Shown piece after piece: positions 35,886 through 42,501 of a stretch of 64,000 nt of DNA. The DNA lies in assembly GCF_003014485.1 (NCBI RefSeq), contig NZ_PYGA01000002.1, positions 1-64,000 on the forward strand, in the 5' to 3' direction. The stretch comes from Murinocardiopsis flavida (GTDB taxonomy: Bacteria; Actinomycetota; Actinomycetes; Streptosporangiales; Streptosporangiaceae). Position 1 is the stretch's first letter. Each line of letters starts with the position of its first letter. Position numbers and translations under genes: made by a program. Below the pieces are notes generated by a model that was not told the DNA's origin, did no database searches, and saw only the letters and a list, made by a program, of their open reading frames with translations.

Positions 35886-36712
35886 CCACGGCACCCGCGG
35901 CCGACACCGCCGCCCGCACACCGGCCGGACACCCGCCGCCCGGGTTCGGCGCCGCCCTGCGATCGGAGTGGCGCAAGTTCCGCGCCTTGCCGTCGAACCG
36001 GGCGATCATCGGGGCCGCGCTCGCACTGACCGTCGGGATCACCGTCGTGATGACCGTGTTCGGCGACACCGCCGCGATGGCGCGGGAGCAGAACGACGGC
36101 CGCTACGCCGTGATCTTCTTCGGCGCCACGCTCGGCGTGTGGGCGTTCTCCGCCCTGGCGGCGAACGTGGTGGCGGCCGAGTACCGGCAGGGGACGATCG
36201 CCATGACGTTCACCGCCACACCGCGCCGGTGGCGGCCGGTCACCGCGAAGCTGGTCGTCATCGCCGCGGCCGCCTTCGTCGCCGGGCACGTCGTATCGCT
36301 GGTGAACTTCGCCATCACCCAGGCGGCGCTCGGCGCGGCGGGCGAGTCCACCGTCAGCCTCTCCGACCCGGGGATGCTGCGCGCCGCGCTGGTGTACATC
36401 CCGCTGTCGATGGTGGTGCAGTCGCTGCTGACGGCGTGCGCCGCGGTGGTGCTGCGCACGGCGCCGGGGGCGTTCGCGTTCGTGGTCCTGCTGGGCGCGC
36501 TGCCGGTGGTGGGCGCGCAGTTCCTGGGGCGGTGGTGGGGCGAGACGATCCCCCGCCACATGGCAGGCGCCGCCGCGGAGAGCGTCGCGGGGATCGCCGT
36601 CCCCGGCACGCCGGGCTACCTGCCGACGATGGCCGCGGGGCTGGTCATCGTCGTGTGGCTGGCGGTGTTCGTCGCCATCGCCCTGACCGTGTCGGCGCGC
36701 CGCGACGCGTGA
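35882..36712 (+). CDS. ABC-2 type transporter permease
   Basis: The 276-residue membrane protein has six predicted helices: an N-terminal LRSEWRKFRALPSNRAI cytoplasmic start (typical of ABC-2 permeases), a long loop after the first helix, a GTIAMTFTATPRRW elbow, and a final helix AAGLVIVVWLAVFVAIALTV. It forms the membrane domain for the ATPase at 34923 and should export a peptide, antibiotic or lipid. It is translationally coupled to the ATPase. A 12-bp hairpin follows at 36722-36752. Confidence 0.92.
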   Translation: MTTAPAADTAARTPAGHPPPGFGAALRSEWRKFRALPSNRAIIGAALALTVGITVVMTVFGDTAAMAREQNDGRYAVIFFGATLGVWAFSALAANVVAAEYRQGTIAMTFTATPRRWRPVTAKLVVIAAAAFVAGHVVSLVNFAITQAALGAAGESTVSLSDPGMLRAALVYIPLSMVVQSLLTACAAVVLRTAPGAFAFVVLLGALPVVGAQFLGRWWGETIPRHMAGAAAESVAGIAVPGTPGYLPTMAAGLVIVVWLAVFVAIALTVSARRDA

Positions 36713-36721
36713 CACCGCCGG

Positions 36722-36752
36722 GCCCTCGGGCGGGGATGGTCCGCCCGAGGGC
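36722..36752. terminator. Terminator hairpin, 12-bp perfect stem
   Basis: GCCCTCGGGCGG (36722-36733) pairs with 36741-36752 around a 7-nt loop, ten bases after the permease stop codon. Confidence 0.75.
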
Positions 36753-36753
36753 T

Positions 36754-36852
36754 GTCGGTGTCGTCGGCGCTGTCGGTGTGGTCGGGGTAGTCGGGGTAGT
36801 CGGGGTAGTCGGGGTGATCGACGTGGTCGGGGCTGTCGGCGTGGCCGGCGGG
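36754..36852. repeat. Eleven-copy 9-bp tandem array (GTCGGGGTA-like)
   Basis: Eleven 9-bp units occupy exactly 99 bp between the permease terminator and the stop codon (36858) of the VWA fusion gene. Three central units are identical GTCGGGGTA (36781-36807). Size and copy number match the array at 11915-12013, although the unit sequence differs. Confidence 0.85.
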
Positions 36853-36857
36853 CGGGC

Positions 36858-39074
36858 TCAGGCGGGGCGTCGGCGGAGCCAGTGCGGGAGGGGTTCGCGG
36901 GCGGAGTGCCAGGCGGCGGGGACCGCGGCCGTGCCGAGGCGGGCGGTGATCACGCCGCCCGCGATGGCCGCCGTGGTGTTCATGTCGCCGCGCGCCCGGA
37001 CGCACGTCCACAGCGCGGCGGCGAAGTCGTCCCGGTGGACGGCCGCAGCCCACAGCGCGAAGGGCACGGTGTCGGGGGCCGTTGCGCGGGCGCCGTGGCC
37101 GAGTTCCCTGGCGGCGTGCTCGACGGTGGCGTCGAGCAGCCCCGCCGCGCGGTCCAGCCCGGTGCGCACCGGGCCCGTCCCGCTGTGGGCGCGCGCGGCC
37201 TCGATCAGCCCGGCGCCGTCGAGGGCGGGGTCGCCCGCTGCCGCCGCCGCGACCGCGGCCACGGCGGACGCGCCCGCGATGCCGTCCGGGTGGGCGTGGG
37301 TGACCTCGGCCGCCAGCGCGGCCTCTGCGGCGGCCCGCGCCGGGTCGTCCGCGTGGTAGGCGCCGATCGGCGCGGAGCGCATGGCGGCGCCGTTGCCGAA
37401 GGACCCGGTTCCGCCGGTCTGCCGCGCGGCGGCCTCGCGCCACGGGACCCCCGAGCGGATCCGGCCCAGGACCGCCGACGTGCCGTGGCCGTAGCCCCGG
37501 TCGGGGTCCCAGCGCTCGGCCAGCAGGCGCGCGAGGGCGTCCTGGTCGATCCCGCCGTCGAGGGCGGCGACGACCGAGCACGCCGTCTCGGTGCCGCCGG
37601 TCCACCGCCACGGCGGCGGCGGGACGGCGCCGTGACCCGGCCGCGACTCCTTGGGGCCGAAGAACAGCATGCCGAACGCGTCGCCGACCGAGAGGCCGTC
37701 GAGCGAGGCCAGCGCCCTCTCGCGCGGCCCGCCGGCGACGGCCGACGTGCCGCCCTGCGCGCCGCCCTGGGCACCGTCGTGCGGGCCCTGGGCGAGGAAC
37801 TCCGCCGTGTTCTCGGCCATGCGGGAGCGTTTACGGCTGTACCCGGACTGGCTGGCGTACGCGGCCTTCGCGGTCCGGCCGGCGTCGTCGGAGCGCGCCC
37901 GCCGGGCGAGCTGGTCGAGTTCGGCGATCTGGGCGCTGACCTCGTCGGCCTGCGCGGCGGTCGCCGAGGGGAGGTGGTCGGTCAGCTCCTGCCGCGCCTG
38001 GGACAGCCGCTGGGCCGCCTGCTCCCTGTCGCCGTCGCGCAGCGCCTCGCTGGCCTCGCGCTTGGCGGTCTGCGCGCGCTGGAAGGCCTGCTCGGTCCGC
38101 ACCTCGGGGGCGGGGACCCGGTCGGCGGCGGCGTCGCCGGGGACGACGTTGACGGTGATGGGCAGGGTCGCGGTGTGGGAGTCCAGTGACACGGGGTCGA
38201 CGTAGGCGCACTCCAGTTCCGCGACGGCGAGGGGACCGAGTTGCGCGGCGCCGGGGACGTCGAACCGGAACAGCAGGCGGCGCTGCTCGCCGGAGTAGAA
38301 GTCGCCGAGGTCGACGGAGACGGCGCCCTCCGGCAGCAGTACCGCGGGCATCTCGCCGATGATCCCCACGCCGCCGACCAAGGGGCCGGTGCGCACGGTC
38401 AGCGACACCGCCTGGGCGGTCTTGCTGAGCAGGTAGTCGGCTTCGCGGGCGATGAGGTCCCCGGCGGTGTCGGGGTCCTCGGCGAACAGGGCGCTGCCCG
38501 CGCCGCCGTCGGCGACGGCACCCAGCAGCGCTTCGTCGTAGCCGAGCCCGTAGCCGAGCGTGGTGGTGGTGACGCCGTGCCCGTAGGCACCGCGGGCGTA
38601 GCGGTTGAGCGAGTCGTGGTCGGTGATGCCCTGGTTGGCGTGCCCGTCGGAGATGAGCAGCAGGGTCGCGCCCTGCTGCCCCGCGACGCGGCGGGCCTCC
38701 TGGATGCCGCGCATCAGGCCGCTGGACAGGTCGGTCGACCCGCCGGGGCGGAGTGCGGCGATGCGAGCGCGGACCGCGTCCTTGTCGGTGAGGGGCCCGG
38801 CCGGGACCTCGACGCGCGCCGAGTTGTCGAAGCTGACCAGGCCGAAGTTGTCGCCGGGCGCGAGCCGGTCGACCAGTGACAGCAGCGCCCGGACGGCCCC
38901 CTCCAACCGGGCGCCGCCCATCGACCCGCTGCGGTCGAGGACCACCTGGAGGGTCGCGGGCGGGCGCTGCGCGTCGACCTCCTGCTCCGGCGCCGTGACG
39001 TCGAGCAGGACGGTCACGGCGTCGTCGGCCTCCAGCGGGATGACGTCGAAGTCCAACAGGGACGAAAGGTGCAT
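36858..39074 (-). CDS. Von Willebrand A / ADP-ribosylglycohydrolase fusion with altered metal site
   Basis: The 738-residue protein joins two domains. Residues 1-400 are a von Willebrand A unit with MIDAS residues DRSGS (Asp47, Ser49, Ser51), GGSTDLSSG and LLISDGHAN, plus a beta-sandwich and a helical tail. After a Gly/Ala/Gln linker, residues about 440-738 are an ADP-ribosylglycohydrolase (DraG/ARH) fold with LSVGDAFGMLFFG, GSFGNGAAMRSAPIG and TTAAIAGG. The key metal sites are changed: the TDDT motif reads TGGT (492-495) and the DxDT motif reads DMNT (697-700), losing three acidic ligands. The hydrolase half therefore probably binds ADP-ribose or a related ligand without cleaving it. An internal ATG at residue 419 could have been the original start of a separate gene. 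GAGGAG supports the start at 39074. Confidence 0.87.
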   Translation of the reverse strand: MHLSSLLDFDVIPLEADDAVTVLLDVTAPEQEVDAQRPPATLQVVLDRSGSMGGARLEGAVRALLSLVDRLAPGDNFGLVSFDNSARVEVPAGPLTDKDAVRARIAALRPGGSTDLSSGLMRGIQEARRVAGQQGATLLLISDGHANQGITDHDSLNRYARGAYGHGVTTTTLGYGLGYDEALLGAVADGGAGSALFAEDPDTAGDLIAREADYLLSKTAQAVSLTVRTGPLVGGVGIIGEMPAVLLPEGAVSVDLGDFYSGEQRRLLFRFDVPGAAQLGPLAVAELECAYVDPVSLDSHTATLPITVNVVPGDAAADRVPAPEVRTEQAFQRAQTAKREASEALRDGDREQAAQRLSQARQELTDHLPSATAAQADEVSAQIAELDQLARRARSDDAGRTAKAAYASQSGYSRKRSRMAENTAEFLAQGPHDGAQGGAQGGTSAVAGGPRERALASLDGLSVGDAFGMLFFGPKESRPGHGAVPPPPWRWTGGTETACSVVAALDGGIDQDALARLLAERWDPDRGYGHGTSAVLGRIRSGVPWREAAARQTGGTGSFGNGAAMRSAPIGAYHADDPARAAAEAALAAEVTHAHPDGIAGASAVAAVAAAAAGDPALDGAGLIEAARAHSGTGPVRTGLDRAAGLLDATVEHAARELGHGARATAPDTVPFALWAAAVHRDDFAAALWTCVRARGDMNTTAAIAGGVITARLGTAAVPAAWHSAREPLPHWLRRRPA

Positions 39075-39191
39075 CGAGACTCCTCGGGGGGTCGAGTCCT
39101 GCGGACACCTAGGGATGATAGCCATCCGCACCCGCGGCGGCCGGACTTTTCGATCGCGCCCGCACCGCTCCCCCGTGCGCCCTGATGCGGC

Positions 39192-39944
39192 TTACGCGAT
39201 CGGCACGCGGGGCCGGGGTCGGACGAGGAACAGCATGCCGACCGCCGTCAGGACGGCGGCCTGCGCGGTGAGCTGGACACCGTAGGCGGCGGGCTCGGTC
39301 GGAACGAACCCGTTGGCGAAGTAGAACCCGCTGTGGATGCCGATGGCGGCCCACAGGGTTCCTGTCCGCTCGCGGCTCGCGGCGCAGGCGAAGCCCAGCG
39401 CCGCGGCCCCGACCGCGTAGAGGGCGACTTCGGCGGCGCCGTCCGCCTCGCTCTGGGAGAGGACGTGCAGCGAGCCGAAGGCCACCGAGGTGAGCACCAT
39501 GACGGCCAGGGGCGGCAGCCGGTCCGCGAGGATGTCGTGGAGGTTGCCCCGCCATAGCAGTTCCTCGGGGAACGCCTGCACGACGACGATCATCGCGATC
39601 GCCACGGGGAGGTACGCGAGGCCGTCCGGTTCCCACGGCACCCACCGGGCCGCGCCCAGCGCGACCGCGGCGGCGTTGGCGGCGAGGGTCGCGGCGACCG
39701 CGGCGGCGACACCGAGCAGCCCGTGGGCGACGGCGGCCCACGTGACCCGCAGCCCGAGACCGGACCAGGGGCGCCGCGCGACGCGGCGCCAGAGGTAGAC
39801 GAGCAGCAGCACGGCGGCGACGCCGAGCGGCTGCCCGGCCAGGATCATGGCGCCCGTGCAGAGGAAGGTGAGGAGGACGGCCGTCGCCGTCCTGGTGGCC
39901 GTGTGGTCCAGCACGACGGCCCAGGCGGGGGGTTGCGAGGTCAT
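39192..39944 (-). CDS. CPBP family intramembrane glutamic protease
   Basis: The 250-residue membrane protein has about seven hydrophobic helices and the CPBP (Abi/Rce1-like) motif PEELLWRGNLHDIL, containing the EExxxR catalytic pair. Later motifs contain SVAFGSLHVL (with the His) and a terminal IGIHSGFYFANGF (with the third metal or base-binding His). Family members process peptides or prenylated proteins inside the membrane and are often beside bacteriocin immunity genes, but here it is more than 1 kb from the RiPP precursor and on the other side of a HAD gene. It is divergent from that HAD hydrolase. Confidence 0.85.
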   Translation of the reverse strand: MTSQPPAWAVVLDHTATRTATAVLLTFLCTGAMILAGQPLGVAAVLLLVYLWRRVARRPWSGLGLRVTWAAVAHGLLGVAAAVAATLAANAAAVALGAARWVPWEPDGLAYLPVAIAMIVVVQAFPEELLWRGNLHDILADRLPPLAVMVLTSVAFGSLHVLSQSEADGAAEVALYAVGAAALGFACAASRERTGTLWAAIGIHSGFYFANGFVPTEPAAYGVQLTAQAAVLTAVGMLFLVRPRPRVPIA

Positions 39945-40109
39945 TGCCCGATCCTTTCGGCGCGCGCCGCGCGAGTCGTCGCCATAGCGGCGTACGCGGC
40001 GTAGCGCTCAGGGGTGGGGGCGCCGTCCTCCGCCGGGCGGATGCGCCGCGGCGGGACCGGGGAGGGCGCGGACACCGCACTTCGGAGCCGCCCCACCCCA
40101 AATGTAACC

Positions 40110-40126
40110 ATACTGGTTGGTATACT
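40110..40126 (+). promoter_or_regulatory. Palindrome overlapping a -10-like element before the HAD gene
   Basis: ATAC-TGGTTG-GTAT (40110-40123) is an inverted repeat, and TATACT (40121-40126) overlaps its right arm. It is the only AT-rich spot in the 240-bp divergent region, so it is likely a promoter with a repressor site. Confidence 0.45.
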
Positions 40127-40184
40127 TGAACTCGCGAGCCCGTGCCGGACCGCACGGCCCTCCCGCAGCGAGCGAAAGGCACCC

Positions 40185-40910
40185 ATGGACGTCACCGGCA
40201 TCCGGTTGCTGACCTTCGACGTCGTCGGCACCCTGATCGACTTCGAGCGCGGCATCGGCGACGCCGTCCGCACGATCGCCCCCACGGCAATGGCCGACGT
40301 CGGCGACGCGGCCCTCCTCGACGCGTTCGGCCGGGCGGAGGGCGTCCAGCAGCGCCGCACCCCGCACCTGCCGTTCACCCAGATGCTGGAGCCCGTCTAC
40401 CTGCGCATGGCCACGGAACTCGGCCTGCCGTCCGGCAACGGGGAGGCCGCCGCCCTACGCGCGTCGATCCCGCGCTGGCCGGCGTTCCCCGACTCCGCCG
40501 AGGCGCTGGCGGCGCTCGGGCGGCGCTTCCGCCTGGTCGCCCTGACCAACGCCGACCGCTGGGCCGCCGCGCACATGGCCGCCACGCTCGGCGGCCCCTC
40601 CGACAACCCGTTCGACGACATGGTCACGGCCGAGGACGTCGGGGTCAACAAGCCCGATCCGCAGATGTTCGCGTACTGCCGCGGCCGCCAGAGCGTCCAC
40701 GGCCACGGCCTGGCCGACACCCTGCACGTGGCGCAGAGCCAGTACCACGACATCGGGGTCGCCGCCCGCCTCGGCTACCGCACCTGCTGGATCGAGCGCC
40801 GCAGCGGGCTGGCCGGGACCGGCGCCACCCCCGCACCCGCGGCGGTCCGCTCCCCCGACCTGCACTTCACGACGCTGGGCGGCCTCGCCCGCGCCGTCGC
40901 GGGGAACTGA
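40185..40910 (+). CDS. HAD superfamily hydrolase
   Basis: The 241-residue protein shows motif I as LLTFDVVGTLID (nucleophile Asp; the usual second acidic residue of DxD is absent, as in some haloacid dehalogenase-type members), motif II ALTNADRW, a Lys in NKPDPQMF, and a motif IV region in HDIGVAARLGYRTCWIERR. A cap domain fits between motifs I and II. It may be a dehalogenase-type or phosphatase-type HAD; the missing second Asp favours the haloacid dehalogenase side. ATG 40185 follows GCGAAAGGC. It is convergent with the RiPP cluster. Confidence 0.85.
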   Translation: MDVTGIRLLTFDVVGTLIDFERGIGDAVRTIAPTAMADVGDAALLDAFGRAEGVQQRRTPHLPFTQMLEPVYLRMATELGLPSGNGEAAALRASIPRWPAFPDSAEALAALGRRFRLVALTNADRWAAAHMAATLGGPSDNPFDDMVTAEDVGVNKPDPQMFAYCRGRQSVHGHGLADTLHVAQSQYHDIGVAARLGYRTCWIERRSGLAGTGATPAPAAVRSPDLHFTTLGGLARAVAGN

Positions 40911-40999
40911 GCGGCGCACTGAACCGACGCCCCGGTGCCGGCGAGCAGAGAGGCGGCCGCCCCGGTATCCCGGGAACGCGGACGGCCCGGAAATGCGGA

Positions 41000-41034
41000 C
41001 GGCCCGCCGCCCACGGGAAGGGGGCGGCGGGCCG
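41000..41034. terminator. Terminator hairpin after the RiPP precursor gene
   Basis: CGGCCCGCCGCCC (41000-41012) pairs perfectly with 41022-41034 around a 9-nt loop. It begins 17 bp beyond the precursor stop codon (minus strand) and also lies downstream of the HAD gene, so it can end both transcripts. Confidence 0.75.
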
Positions 41035-41050
41035 CAGTTCACAGGCCTGC

Positions 41051-41197
41051 TCAGAAAGCGCCGGGGTCATCCTGCGGGCAGTTTCCGAGGCAGCTCGGGC
41101 CGCTCGCCGTGCAGCTCGCGATCACCTTTTCCGGCTCCTCGATGTCGACGATCTCAAAGGTGCTGGTCGCGAGCATGTCCAGTTCCTGTAGGCGCAT
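41051..41197 (-). CDS. RiPP precursor peptide (azole/dehydroamino-acid class)
   Basis: The 48-residue product begins MRLQELDMLATS and continues TFEIVDIEEPEKVIA, then a short core from Ser28 to Phe48 with Cys29, Thr30, Ser32, Ser35, Cys36 and Cys40. An acidic, hydrophobic leader with an FEIVDIEEPE-type recognition helix followed by a Ser/Cys/Thr-rich core is the pattern of thiopeptide and goadsporin-type precursors. AGGAGG lies five bases upstream of the ATG, the best ribosome binding site in the cluster. It is the last gene of the cluster strand, after the SpaB_C gene, with its own likely promoter at 41296-41325. The three Cys could become thiazoles and the Ser/Thr dehydro-residues. The cleavage point before Ser28 is inferred from similar precursors. 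Confidence 0.85.
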   Translation of the reverse strand: MRLQELDMLATSTFEIVDIEEPEKVIASCTASGPSCLGNCPQDDPGAF

Positions 41198-41295
41198 TGC
41201 GGCCTCCTAGCGGGGGGATGGCTCTGATCGGACCGGGTCACATTAACAAAAAGCACTCGGCCGACGACATAATGTTCCCGTTAAATTTGTCCGCA

Positions 41296-41325
41296 GTATT
41301 ACGGCCCCGCGGGGGTTTCCGACAA
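41296..41325 (-). promoter_or_regulatory. Likely promoter of the RiPP precursor gene
   Basis: On the minus strand TTGTCG (41320-41325) and TAATAC (41296-41301) are separated by 18 bp, in an unusually AT-rich 137-bp gap after the SpaB_C stop codon. The predicted transcript would have a leader of about 90 nt before AGGAGG and the precursor ATG. The -35 match is partial. Confidence 0.5.
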
Positions 41326-41334
41326 ACGACCGGT

Positions 41335-42501
41335 TCACGGCGCGGTGACCAGCTCTTCGCGCAGCGCCTTGCCCAGCACATAACTCAGGTACACCTCGCT
41401 GTCGACCGACGCCCCCAGCCGGTTCGCCGTCAGGTGCAGGTAGGACCGCAGCAGCGTGGCGAACACACCCTCCGCGTCGGCCGGGCCGAGCGGGCCCACC
41501 GCGAAGTCCAGTTCGCCGCGCTCTAGCGCGCCCGTCAACCGGGCGCGCAGCGCCACGCAGTGGTCCAGCCAGGCGCCCACATACCCCGGCAGCCGGTGCG
41601 CCCCGCCGTCGCGGACCGCGCCGTGCAGCAGCCGCACCCGGTCGCGCAGCGAGTCCGACATCCGCGCGTAGGCGTCCTCGTAGTCGTTGTGGCGGCCGAC
41701 GAACCACGAGTCCCAATGGCGCACGTAGTCGTCGAAGAACGCCGCGCACCGGTCCGGCCGGTCGAAGAAGGCCAGCGCCGTTACGGCCATGAGCTGGGTG
41801 AGCGCCCCGAGCATGACCGTGCGGACGTGCAGGTTCTGGGTGTCGGCGAGTTCCTGCACCGTGTCGCTGCTGAACACGAAGTGCTCCTCGGCGATGCGCA
41901 CGCCCTCCGGGCCGCCGTAGCGCCGCGCCTCGGGCACGTACTCCATGAACTCCACGGTGTTGTTCTCGCGGCGCGGCATCCGCTCGGCCGCGCCGTAGCG
42001 CGCACGCCACTGCTCCTCGGAGAACTCCAGCAGGAACCGCTCCCGGTAGCGCTCCTCGGCGATGTCGAACCGCTCCTCGTACACGGAGGGCCGCTCGGTG
42101 AGGAACGCCGCCACGGCGGTCTCCAGCGCGTCCTGGACCTGCGGCAGCGCCGCGAGGGACGTCGGCCTGACCCGCAGCCGCAGGTGCTTGCCCTCCAGCC
42201 AGTGCCGCAGGAAGTACCAGTCGCTGATCAGCCCTCGTTCCCGCAGGTCGCGCACCACCGGGCCGGTGCAGTGTTGCAGGATCGGGGTGCGCTCCCCCGT
42301 GTAGTAGATGTGCGCGGCCAGCCAGTCGCCCTCCCGGAGGGTGGCCGTGTCGACCGGGTCGGCGTTGAGCGGCACGATCGCGTCCGCCACCGGGTCCGGG
42401 TTCGTTGGGGCGGGCGTCACCGGGTCCTGGTGCGCTGGGTCAGGGGTCACTGCGGGCTCCGGTTTCACTGGGTCCGGATTCACTGCGGGGTCCGGGTTCA
42501 C
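41335..42501 (-). CDS. SpaB_C-domain (thiopeptide-type) elimination protein
   Basis: The 388-residue protein has a repetitive N-terminal stretch of NPDPA/KPEPA-like units (about residues 1-40, encoded by near-repeats on the DNA) and then a thiopeptide-type bacteriocin biosynthesis (SpaB_C/lantibiotic dehydratase C-terminal) domain. Landmarks are WLAAHIYYTGE near the start, WYFLRHWLEGKHLRLRVRP (Arg-rich substrate contact), YVPEARRYGG, and a C-terminal LHLTANRLG. In split LanB systems this protein removes glutamate from glutamylated Ser/Thr to give dehydroalanine/dehydrobutyrine. The GTG at 42501 overlaps the LanB stop (GTGA), so the two are coupled. A related family makes the thiopeptide pyridine ring, so that alternative cannot be excluded from sequence alone. 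Confidence 0.85.
   Translation of the reverse strand: MNPDPAVNPDPVKPEPAVTPDPAHQDPVTPAPTNPDPVADAIVPLNADPVDTATLREGDWLAAHIYYTGERTPILQHCTGPVVRDLRERGLISDWYFLRHWLEGKHLRLRVRPTSLAALPQVQDALETAVAAFLTERPSVYEERFDIAEERYRERFLLEFSEEQWRARYGAAERMPRRENNTVEFMEYVPEARRYGGPEGVRIAEEHFVFSSDTVQELADTQNLHVRTVMLGALTQLMAVTALAFFDRPDRCAAFFDDYVRHWDSWFVGRHNDYEDAYARMSDSLRDRVRLLHGAVRDGGAHRLPGYVGAWLDHCVALRARLTGALERGELDFAVGPLGPADAEGVFATLLRSYLHLTANRLGASVDSEVYLSYVLGKALREELVTAP

Noticed and set aside
39192..39944. CPBP protease as the leader peptidase or immunity protein of the RiPP
   Set aside because: It lies beyond the HAD gene and the cluster terminator and is divergently arranged with the HAD gene, so association is weak.
41335..42501. 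Calling the single SpaB_C protein a thiopeptide pyridine synthase
   Set aside because: It keeps the HLRLR and YxPExxRYGG motifs that I associate with glutamate elimination, and a LanB glutamylation partner needs an eliminase; kept as an alternative only.
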